From Bacteroides sp. (lineage in GTDB: Bacteria > Bacteroidota > Bacteroidia > Bacteroidales > Muribaculaceae): a DNA stretch of 64,000 nucleotides. Below the pieces are notes generated by a model. It was not told where the DNA came from. It worked only from the letters and a program-made list of their open reading frames with translations, and searched no databases. Position numbers and translations under genes: made by a program. Below, one piece after another: positions 37,584 through 45,897 of this stretch (position 1 is the first letter of the stretch; each line of letters starts with the position of its first letter). Location: positions 1 to 64,000 of the forward strand of contig JAAVDB010000026.1 of assembly GCA_014802015.1 (NCBI GenBank). The letters are read 5' to 3'.

Positions 37584-40052
37584 TTATTTCCATGATATGC
37601 GTAAATCGCGCAAAAGTGTGGCGGAGGCACCTACAGAGCCTGTGTGCTGGATCAGCAGCGAACTGTTACGTGTCGGACTCACCGGCGCGGTCAGCATCAC
37701 GTACGGTCGGATGTCGGATGACGAGGGTGTCACATCCGGTGCATCGGTCTTGGCCGTGACAGTGAAATTATTGTCGTTTATGTCGAGCGTTATGTGGCAG
37801 GGAGTGCGGTAACAGCTTGTGGCTACAGGTTCGCTGATAGCGGTAGCCTTTCCGTCTGTATAGCGCATGAGTGTGAACGTCACGGCCTTGTCATAATCGG
37901 GAGTACGCTCTATGCGCAGTGCGTATCCGGTCAGAGTCACCGGGTCAAACTTTACGCAGATGTCCATGTATTGTCCCGTCGCGCTTCCGAATCCCTGTCC
38001 GGGGCCTTTGGCCGGCTCGGCGATAATGTTTACCGACATCGAGCGGCACTCTCCGCGTGACGGCGTGTATGACAGTCTTGCGCCGCGAGTAGCCTGGACG
38101 AGTCCTATGCCTGTGGCCGCATCCACGCCGTGTCCGTAATACCAGCTTTGTGTCGAGTCTGCTTCCCAATCGTGAGCGGAGGTGTCGGCCGGTTTGTATG
38201 TATCAAAATTCCAGAATCCCGGTCGGCCCGCGACTCCTCGGCGTATAGGTATCTCGGCAAATGAGGTCGTGAGCGTGCGTTCCTTCTGCGGTAGCAGGCT
38301 TATCATTCCTGATGTCACAGGCTTTTCATAGCTCGCAGTCATCGGGGAGCCGCTGCGTGTGTCGGTAAGTTTGGGCATTACCGCTGCTGAGATATAATAA
38401 TTCTTGTCGGCCGGAGTGAGCGGATAGGTACGTGCCGATAGTCCGCGCCCGTGTCGCACGGCTGTCGAGTCGGACAGGTCGGGACTCGTGGAGCGGTACC
38501 ATATTATATAACTGTCATCCTGGCCATCTTCGGGTAGGGTGTAATCCAGTTGCAGGGCATTCTTTCCGGCTGATACGGTCGGCCGCCCGGTGAATAAGGG
38601 CGCTTCGCGCAGATAGGGTTCGATCTTCACCGATGTAGCTCCGGCGAGACCTGTAGGTGATGAGGCTGATACGAGACATGACATCTCCTGCGGATACTCA
38701 TTTGCCGAGACTGCGGTCATTCTCTCGGTTGTCGACAGCATGGTCAGTACCGACGGGGCCGACCATGTTATGACTCCGGGTTGAACGGACGATTCATAAT
38801 CGCCCCACAGTCGCAACGAGGGAGTCACGCTAAGAGTGTCCCCCTGAGGTGTCAGCAGGAGCGACGAGGGTGTCAGTCTCATCATCACCGGGAGGCCGAG
38901 CAGTCTGACTGACGTCTCGCGTGCTATTTCAGCCACACGGTCACGCAGCCCGGTCGGATCCCATCCATCGTCTCCTCCGAGCAGATTGGGGGTATTATAA
39001 ATGGTGGCATCATCATAATATACTTTGTAGGCGTCCAGCAGAGGTGAGTCAGTGATAATACGGCTGAGTTCGCGACGGTCATTATCGATGATCACAGGCT
39101 CACCGTTGAGAGTGACGTCACTCTGATAGCATATCACCGGCGATGCGTCGCGGGTCCATTTCAGAGTCACCGGGTATTCGGACGTGAATCTGGTGTCGAT
39201 CATCGTCACTATACCGGGCATTTTGGTAAGATACTGAGTGCCGTTGACCAGAGAGTGTATGTCGCAGTCAAGGAATACCGCACCGGTCGCAGATGTCGAG
39301 TAAAAAGGTTTGCCGCTGTAGAATGTGAATTTGCATCCGAGATATACTGCTGAACCGGACAATGCATCATCGGTACATTCAAAGTAGCAGTTCTCGTACA
39401 GCGTGCGTCTTGCTCCGACGAGTGGGCAGAGATTCAGACGGCTGATAAATCGACTGTTGCGCACATACAGCCTGTCTGTCCCGGAGCATATACCCACCTG
39501 AGCCTGTACGATTGCATCGCGGCGACGTTCGCGTGACAGAGAGGGATTACGGGGATACGTAAGGTCGACGTTACAGTAATTGCCCATCGTCATGTTCTCA
39601 ACCCTCAGACTTTGGCCGGTGAAATGTAGCATCGTATAGTTGCCAAGCGCCCCTTGGGTCTGTCCGCGGTTTACGGCAAAGACCACATCCTTGGGATTGT
39701 CTGCAAGTCCGATTATCGAGAGTGTGTCACAACACACTTCGACGGCAAACGGCACATTGCCCGAATTAGCCGGATTACGGCGTATGGCCGGATCGTCGGG
39801 GTTATCGAGCCAGTAGACTGATGGTGCCACGAGCAGAGTCACATTCTTAAGATTAGAGCTGTTGATTTTCTCCAGAGCCTTTACGGCATCATCAAATGTA
39901 TATTCCGACGGCTTCGCATCGTGCGACAGTAGCAGCGTCGATGGGCCGAGCTCGTACGTATTACCTCCGAAAGTCACGCTTTCGGCATGAGCGGACAACA
40001 TAATGGCCGCAACGGCCGATGTCAGTATGAATTGTTTTATCATGGGTGTCAT
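37584..40052 (-). CDS. Large secreted protein with pectinesterase-like right-handed beta-helix and extra C-terminal domains
   Basis: Signal peptide MIKQFILTSAVAAIMLSAHAES; LRVENMTMGNYCNV, LYVRNSRFISRLNLCPLVGARRTLYENCYFEC beta-helix repeats as in PL/CE8 proteins. Confidence 0.65.
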   Translation of the reverse strand: MTPMIKQFILTSAVAAIMLSAHAESVTFGGNTYELGPSTLLLSHDAKPSEYTFDDAVKALEKINSSNLKNVTLLVAPSVYWLDNPDDPAIRRNPANSGNVPFAVEVCCDTLSIIGLADNPKDVVFAVNRGQTQGALGNYTMLHFTGQSLRVENMTMGNYCNVDLTYPRNPSLSRERRRDAIVQAQVGICSGTDRLYVRNSRFISRLNLCPLVGARRTLYENCYFECTDDALSGSAVYLGCKFTFYSGKPFYSTSATGAVFLDCDIHSLVNGTQYLTKMPGIVTMIDTRFTSEYPVTLKWTRDASPVICYQSDVTLNGEPVIIDNDRRELSRIITDSPLLDAYKVYYDDATIYNTPNLLGGDDGWDPTGLRDRVAEIARETSVRLLGLPVMMRLTPSSLLLTPQGDTLSVTPSLRLWGDYESSVQPGVITWSAPSVLTMLSTTERMTAVSANEYPQEMSCLVSASSPTGLAGATSVKIEPYLREAPLFTGRPTVSAGKNALQLDYTLPEDGQDDSYIIWYRSTSPDLSDSTAVRHGRGLSARTYPLTPADKNYYISAAVMPKLTDTRSGSPMTASYEKPVTSGMISLLPQKERTLTTSFAEIPIRRGVAGRPGFWNFDTYKPADTSAHDWEADSTQSWYYGHGVDAATGIGLVQATRGARLSYTPSRGECRSMSVNIIAEPAKGPGQGFGSATGQYMDICVKFDPVTLTGYALRIERTPDYDKAVTFTLMRYTDGKATAISEPVATSCYRTPCHITLDINDNNFTVTAKTDAPDVTPSSSDIRPYVMLTAPVSPTRNSSLLIQHTGSVGASATLLRDLRISWK

Positions 40053-40092
40053 TTCTTGGTATTTCGATAATCTTTTTTGCAAAAATAGTGAA

Positions 40093-40176
40093 AAAAACAC
40101 AAGCGACACAAGGCCTGATATTTCAGGACGGTAATTTCTACCAATCCCCTCGTTGCCTTATGTCACTTGTGTTTTT
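40093..40176 (-). terminator. Long inverted repeat downstream of rho (terminator, with nested small hairpin in loop)
   Basis: 40093-40114 / 40155-40176 pair over 22 nt with two mismatches; A-run on + strand gives a U-tract for the minus-strand transcript; CCTGATATTTCAGG nested near loop base. Confidence 0.7.
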
Positions 40177-40206
40177 GGTCGGGTTTATTCAGCTCTCCAA
40201 GTTGGA

Positions 40207-42312
40207 TCAGTCACCCATGGTGCGGAGCAGTTCCTCGTTGTCGTAAGTGCGCTCCATGCGGTCCTTGATGAACTCCATCGCCTCGATAGAGTTGCGGTCG
40301 CTCAGGAATCGGCGGAGTATCCACATGCGGTTGAGTGTCTCGTTGCGCAGCAGCAGATCGTCGCGGCGTGTGCTTGAGGCCATGATGTCCACGGCGGGGA
40401 ATATACGCTTGTTCGAGAGCTTGCGGTCAAGCTGGAGTTCCATATTGCCTGTGCCCTTGAACTCCTCAAAGATCACTTCGTCCATCTTGGAGCTTGTCTC
40501 GGTGAGTGCGGTGGCGATAATGGTCAGCGAACCCCCCCCCTCGATGTTGCGGGCAGCTCCGAAGAATCGTTTGGGTTTCTGGAGAGCGTTTGCATCGACA
40601 CCACCCGACAGGATTTTACCCGAAGCGGGTGCGCACGTGTTGTAGGCACGAGCCAGACGGGTGATCGAGTCGAGGAGTATCACTACATCGTGACCGCACT
40701 CCACCATGCGTTTTGCCTTTTCGAGCACGATCTGCGCGATGCGCACGTGGCGCTCGGCAGGTTCGTCGAATGTCGATGCTATGACTTCGGCATTGACACT
40801 GCGGCTCATGTCGGTCACCTCCTCTGGGCGTTCGTCGATGAGGAGGATCATGATATATGTCTCAGGATGATTCTCGGCGATGGCATTAGCTATATCCTTG
40901 AGCAGGATGGTCTTACCTGTTTTGGGCGGTGCGACGATAAGTCCGCGCTGACCCTTGCCGATGGGCGAGAACATGTCGACTACACGTGTCGACAGATTGT
41001 TGCTCTGTCCGGATGTGAGATCAAATTTTTCGTCCGGGAACAGAGGTGTCAGGTGCTCGAACGCCACACGATCACGTATGAACTCGGGAGAACGGCCGTT
41101 GACCGACAGTATGCGTGTGAGCGGGAAATACTTCTCGTCAGCGCGCGGAGGACGGACATTCGCTTCGACTACGTCGCCTGGGCGCAGACCGAACTGCTTG
41201 ATCTGCTGTTGTGTCACAAGCACGTCGTCGGGTGACGCGAGGTAATTGTAATCACTTGAGCGAAGGAATCCGTGTCCCTGAGGTTCGATTTCCAGTACGC
41301 CTGACGTGACGATGATATCGTCGAAATTGTACTGAGCCTGATAACGGGCCCTTTCTTCGGCATTTATATCGTTATTCTTATTGCGGTTTTTCTTGTTACG
41401 CTTGCCCTGCTGCTGTTGAGGCTGAAGTCTCTCCATGCCGGGCTCGCTGAGTGTTATTGGTGCCTCGGCGGCATTCTTGATGGACTGCTCCTTCTCCTGC
41501 TGTGAGCGCGGAGCGAATGTGCGGCCGCCGGCACGCGGGAAGAATGAGCCTAAAGATGAGTTCTCGGGACGGAGCATGTCGGCGCTCTCGTTTGCCCCAG
41601 GGCGGATAAAGACACCGCGGTGAGGCTCCTCGCTACGGGGCTGTCCGGCATTTTCGGTATGGGCCGGAAGTGCAGGCACCTCATTCATTACGGGACGGCT
41701 CTCGGGCTCGGCTTCCTGATTATTGTTGTTCTGATATTGTTCGCGGGCTGCGGCTTCACGCTCCATGATCTCCTGACGTGAGGGACGGCCACGTTTTCTT
41801 TTTACAGGCTGTTCTGCAGCGGGCTCTATAGGCTCAGGAGTATCCTCCAGTCTCATTTCCTCAGCCTTGACGGGGGCGATTGCCTCTTCCTGCGGTGTCT
41901 CGGTCTGAGGAGCGACATTCTCCACGGGTTGTTGATTCTTTGGTTTGCGACCACGACGCTTGGGTGCATTTGCCGGTTGAGCCTGAGACTCCTGAGCCTG
42001 GGCTTCGGGAGCAGGTGTGGCTGTCTGGGATGCCTCCTGCGGCTGCTCGGCCGGTGTTGCGGCCTGAGAGTCGGCTTCCTTCTTGCGGCGTTGCTTGGAG
42101 CCTTCGCCGTTATCTTTCTTTTTGCGGCGGGTCTTGTCCTGAGGCTGTGCATTAGCCGATGCGTTAGCTGCAAGATCACGAGCCTGTTTTTCGAGAATCT
42201 CATACACGAGGTTCTCTTTGTCTGTCAGATTTATTCTGCTTATACCTATGGCTTTGGCGGCTTCTTGCAGTCGCTCGTCGTCCATTTTGTTTAGTTCGTC
42301 GAAATTATACAT
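40207..42312 (-). CDS. rho: Transcription termination factor Rho with long disordered N-terminal insertion
   Basis: [83 protein letters not shown]. Confidence 0.97.
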   Translation of the reverse strand: MYNFDELNKMDDERLQEAAKAIGISRINLTDKENLVYEILEKQARDLAANASANAQPQDKTRRKKKDNGEGSKQRRKKEADSQAATPAEQPQEASQTATPAPEAQAQESQAQPANAPKRRGRKPKNQQPVENVAPQTETPQEEAIAPVKAEEMRLEDTPEPIEPAAEQPVKRKRGRPSRQEIMEREAAAREQYQNNNNQEAEPESRPVMNEVPALPAHTENAGQPRSEEPHRGVFIRPGANESADMLRPENSSLGSFFPRAGGRTFAPRSQQEKEQSIKNAAEAPITLSEPGMERLQPQQQQGKRNKKNRNKNNDINAEERARYQAQYNFDDIIVTSGVLEIEPQGHGFLRSSDYNYLASPDDVLVTQQQIKQFGLRPGDVVEANVRPPRADEKYFPLTRILSVNGRSPEFIRDRVAFEHLTPLFPDEKFDLTSGQSNNLSTRVVDMFSPIGKGQRGLIVAPPKTGKTILLKDIANAIAENHPETYIMILLIDERPEEVTDMSRSVNAEVIASTFDEPAERHVRIAQIVLEKAKRMVECGHDVVILLDSITRLARAYNTCAPASGKILSGGVDANALQKPKRFFGAARNIEGGGSLTIIATALTETSSKMDEVIFEEFKGTGNMELQLDRKLSNKRIFPAVDIMASSTRRDDLLLRNETLNRMWILRRFLSDRNSIEAMEFIKDRMERTYDNEELLRTMGD

Positions 42313-42630
42313 ATAATATATGTGCGGGAATTTGAGGGCTATTATATTGTGAGATTAGGCACACATGCTGATGATGTGTACGCATGATAACAGTCGTAAA
42401 ATAATACGGACTATGACAGTGATGAAGTTAATTTCCGATTCGGAGAGAGGTAAGCAGGACTGACATCCGGCATTAAATATATGAACCGAAAATGTCCTGT
42501 GTTAAAAGACAGCTTTAAATCAAAAGGATGATTGACAGTTGAATTTATTGAGTAAGGTGGGGGTGGTTGACGGTAATGAACGTATATTTTAAACGTATTC
42601 ATTATCTGACGTTCAACACTATCTTCGTTG

Positions 42631-42661
42631 CAAAGTTACAACCGTTTTTAATTTCTAACAA
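42631..42661 (-). promoter_or_regulatory. Bacteroidetes-type promoter (TTG-N20-TAACTTTG) for rho
   Basis: Minus strand TTG (42661-42659), 20-nt spacer, TAACTTTG (42638-42631); about 310 nt upstream of the rho start. Confidence 0.65.
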
Positions 42662-42713
42662 ATATTTTTAAAAAAAGTTGCCGATTATATTTTAGTAATC
42701 GCTCTGTGAGCCG

Positions 42714-42721
42714 TATCTTTG
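42714..42721 (+). promoter_or_regulatory. Candidate -7 element (TATCTTTG) for udk-lptB
   Basis: TAnnTTTG match 36 nt upstream of the udk start; no correctly spaced -33 TTG seen. Confidence 0.5.
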
Positions 42722-42757
42722 CATAAAAATCATCCCTGAAATAATTCACAAGCCGAG

Positions 42758-43372
42758 ATGTTAGTGATTGGAATAGCCGGCGGAACAGGTTCCGGCAAGA
42801 CTACTGTCGTAAAAAAGATCATCAATGCGCTGCCCCCGGGTGAGGTGGCTGTGCTCCCTCAGGATTCGTATTACCGTGACCTGAGCCATCTGCCAATGGC
42901 AGAAAGGGCTAAGACCAATTTTGACGAACCGGCATCGATCGAGTGGCCGCTGCTCGTCAGGCATATTGAGGCTCTGAAGCGTGGCGAGACGATCGAGATG
43001 CCTGTATACTCCTATCTCACATGCACGCGTCAGCCTGAGACTGTCACTGTGTCACCCCGTGAGGTAGTTATCGTTGAGGGTATCCTTGTGCTGACCGACC
43101 CTGTGCTGCGCAAGATGCTTGATGTCAAGGTATTTGTTGATGCTGAGGCCGATGAGCGTCTTATCAGGGTTATCGAGCGTGACTGTGTAGAACGAGGCCG
43201 CACGCCTCAGATGGTACTCGACCGTTATCGTGACGTGCTGAAACCGATGCATGAGATGTATATCGAACCGTCCAAGAAGACTGCCGACCTCATTGTGCCG
43301 CAGGGTGGCAGTAATGTCGTGGCCATCCAGTTGCTGACCGATTATATCGAATCGCGTCTGCGTTTGAAATAA
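42758..43372 (+). CDS. udk: Uridine kinase-like nucleoside kinase
   Basis: VIGIAGGTGSGKTTVVKKI, LPQDSYYRDLSHL, NFDEPASIEWPLLV. Confidence 0.93.
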   Translation: MLVIGIAGGTGSGKTTVVKKIINALPPGEVAVLPQDSYYRDLSHLPMAERAKTNFDEPASIEWPLLVRHIEALKRGETIEMPVYSYLTCTRQPETVTVSPREVVIVEGILVLTDPVLRKMLDVKVFVDAEADERLIRVIERDCVERGRTPQMVLDRYRDVLKPMHEMYIEPSKKTADLIVPQGGSNVVAIQLLTDYIESRLRLK

Positions 43373-43384
43373 AATAGAGAATAC

Positions 43385-44215
43385 ATGGAAGAACAGAATA
43401 TATCCGGACAGAATATTTCCGAAGAAACATCCTCCGTAGTCGGTGCTGCTCTCTCGGACGGGCGCATGGTGCTCCGCACAGAGAATCTGGTTAAGAAATA
43501 CGGTAAGCGAACCGTGGCCAATCATGTATCGATCAATGTGACGCAGGGTGAGATCGTGGGATTGCTCGGACCGAATGGCGCCGGCAAGACCACCACATTC
43601 TATATGACCGTGGGACTTATCACTCCGAATGAGGGACAGATATATCTCAACGACCTTAACATCACGAAGTATCCGGTGTACAAACGTGCGCAGAACGGCA
43701 TCGGCTATCTGGCCCAGGAGGCGAGCGTGTTCCGTAAACTCACGGTCGAGGACAATATCAAGGCTGTGCTGCAGATGACCAATACATCCGCGCAGTATCA
43801 GAAGGAGAAACTGGAGAGTCTCATCAAGGAATTCAGTCTTGAAAAGGTGCGTCATAATCTCGGTGACCGATTGTCGGGAGGCGAGCGCAGACGTACCGAG
43901 ATAGCACGCTGTCTGGCTATCGACCCCAAGTTCATCATGCTTGACGAACCGTTTGCCGGTGTCGACCCTATCGCGGTCGAGGATATTCAGTCGGTCGTCT
44001 ATCATCTCAAGGAACGAAATATCGGCATTCTCATCACCGACCACAATGCTCAGGAGACACTCCGCATCACCGATCGTGCCTATTTGCTGTTCGAGGGCAA
44101 GATTCTGTTTCAGGGTACATCCGAGGAACTGGCCGAAAATCCCATCGTGCGTGAGAAGTATCTCGGACGTGACTTTATTTTCTACCGCAAGAAATTTGAG
44201 GAGAGACAGCCTTGA
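43385..44215 (+). CDS. lptB: LPS export ABC transporter ATP-binding protein
   Basis: [69 protein letters not shown]. Confidence 0.96.
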   Translation: MEEQNISGQNISEETSSVVGAALSDGRMVLRTENLVKKYGKRTVANHVSINVTQGEIVGLLGPNGAGKTTTFYMTVGLITPNEGQIYLNDLNITKYPVYKRAQNGIGYLAQEASVFRKLTVEDNIKAVLQMTNTSAQYQKEKLESLIKEFSLEKVRHNLGDRLSGGERRRTEIARCLAIDPKFIMLDEPFAGVDPIAVEDIQSVVYHLKERNIGILITDHNAQETLRITDRAYLLFEGKILFQGTSEELAENPIVREKYLGRDFIFYRKKFEERQP

Positions 44216-44238
44216 CGTAGTGACATGCGATAAAAAAA

Positions 44239-44274
44239 ATCGGCCGTACGATGTAGAATCATCGCGCGGCCGAT
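44239..44274. terminator. Stem-loop terminator between convergent lptB and gadB
   Basis: ATCGGCCG (44239-44246) / CGGCCGAT (44267-44274), inner CGATG/CATCG; A-run on left gives a U-tract for the minus strand. Confidence 0.75.
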
Positions 44275-44295
44275 CTTATAATATATTCATTGTGG

Positions 44296-45732
44296 TTACT
44301 TGCCGGTATGATTGTAGCTCTTGGAGACGAGCGGCAGATTCTTCTCCATGGCTATACGTGACGGGGTGGGGTATTCGAGTTTGTCAAGATCGGCGAGTGC
44401 GAATTTGATGTCGCCGAGCAACTGGTCGGCCATGTCGCGGCTGAAGCCCTGCTTGCACAGCACACGCATCACCACCATATTCTCGATATTGGCAGGCATG
44501 GTGTAGGCCGGTACCATCCATCCCTTCTGGGCGAGTTTGTCCTGAAGATCATAGAGAGTCCATTTTGCAGACTTCTGATACTCTTCATCCATGTGCCATA
44601 CGAATATCGGGTTAGGAATTTCGGGCGAGTAGGGCACGAACTCCTTCATCTCACCGATCTTCTTATGGAGATATTTGGCTACTTCAAGCGAATTGTACTG
44701 AACATTCTTGTAACCCTCGAATCCGAGACGTATGAACTGGTAATACTGTCCGAGTATCTGTGCGGCGGGGCGTGAATAGTTAAGTCCCACTTGAGTGACT
44801 TCGGCGCCGAGATAATTGACGGTAAATGACATGTCGTCGGGAAGGTATTTCTTATCCTTCCACACTACCCATCCCAGACCCGGGTAAACCAGACCGAATT
44901 TATGGCCTGACGTACTGATTGACAGAACCCATTTCAGTCGGAAATCCCACTTTTTCTCAGGCTCAAGGAACGGAAGGATAAATCCGCCAGAAGCCGCATC
45001 GATGTGGATGCACACCTCGTTGCCTGTCTCGGAGTTGTACTTGTCAAGAGCTGCGTCAAGAGCCTCGACATCATCGTTAAGACCGCTCCATGTCACACCG
45101 AGGATAGGCACGACACAGATAGTGTTTTCATCGCACATGCTGATCGCCTTGTCGATGTCAAGTGTAGGATGCTCGGGCGACAGTGGCACCACACGCATCT
45201 CCACATCCCAGAATGTGGCGAATTTCTCCCACACTACCTGATAGGCTGTGCTGATGACGATATTAGGCTTGTCGTAAGGCTTGCCGGCCTTCTTGCGACG
45301 GGCTTTCCAACGCTTGAGCGCTGCCAGTCCGCCAAGCATACAGGCCTCCGATGAACCGATGGCGAGTGCTCCGGCTTTCCACTTGGCTGTCTCGGGAGTG
45401 TTCCACAGGTTAGCCATGATGTTGATACATTTCTGGCACATAACAGCGATACGCGGATACTCCGTCTCATCGATGTAGTTTATGCTGACGGCTTCGTTCA
45501 TAAGCCGTGTAGCATATTCATCCATATAGGTAGTGACAAAGGTGGCGAGGTTAAGTCGCGGCTGTGTCTGTGCGTATGTCTCATCCTTCACCATCTGATA
45601 GGCTATCTCAGGGGTAGTGGGACCTTGAGGTATTCGTTCGGACGGGGCGGGTTGGAGCATTGCCTCCGAGCCAAACACGTTGGTCTTGGCATCACCGCTA
45701 CGATAATCGGGGTCTGTTTTAGGGGTTGACAT
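44296..45732 (-). CDS. gadB: Glutamate decarboxylase
   Basis: CIHIDAASGGFILPFLEP, SISTSGHKFGLVYPGLGWVVWKDK (PLP lysine), C-terminal SYNHTGK. Confidence 0.95.
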   Translation of the reverse strand: MSTPKTDPDYRSGDAKTNVFGSEAMLQPAPSERIPQGPTTPEIAYQMVKDETYAQTQPRLNLATFVTTYMDEYATRLMNEAVSINYIDETEYPRIAVMCQKCINIMANLWNTPETAKWKAGALAIGSSEACMLGGLAALKRWKARRKKAGKPYDKPNIVISTAYQVVWEKFATFWDVEMRVVPLSPEHPTLDIDKAISMCDENTICVVPILGVTWSGLNDDVEALDAALDKYNSETGNEVCIHIDAASGGFILPFLEPEKKWDFRLKWVLSISTSGHKFGLVYPGLGWVVWKDKKYLPDDMSFTVNYLGAEVTQVGLNYSRPAAQILGQYYQFIRLGFEGYKNVQYNSLEVAKYLHKKIGEMKEFVPYSPEIPNPIFVWHMDEEYQKSAKWTLYDLQDKLAQKGWMVPAYTMPANIENMVVMRVLCKQGFSRDMADQLLGDIKFALADLDKLEYPTPSRIAMEKNLPLVSKSYNHTGK

Positions 45733-45864
45733 ATTATAATTATATTTGGTTATTTACTTAAAATGTAACATACCGGAGCCTTTAAATGTTTGCTTTTTAC
45801 ATTAAACTTTTCTCAATGCTTTAAAATATTAAGAAAAATGGTGTGCCGAGAACGAAAAAATTAC

Positions 45865-45872
45865 TATTTTTG
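45865..45872 (+). promoter_or_regulatory. Candidate -7 element (TATTTTTG) for thrA
   Basis: TAnnTTTG match 26 nt upstream of the thrA ATG. Confidence 0.5.
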
Positions 45873-45897
45873 CACCTAAATTTGAAAAAAGGAACTA

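Noticed and set aside
43052-44044. 330-aa minus-strand ORF antisense to udk and lptB
   Set aside because: Shadow ORF: both plus-strand genes carry strong conserved motifs, and the antisense product has no recognisable domain or start context.
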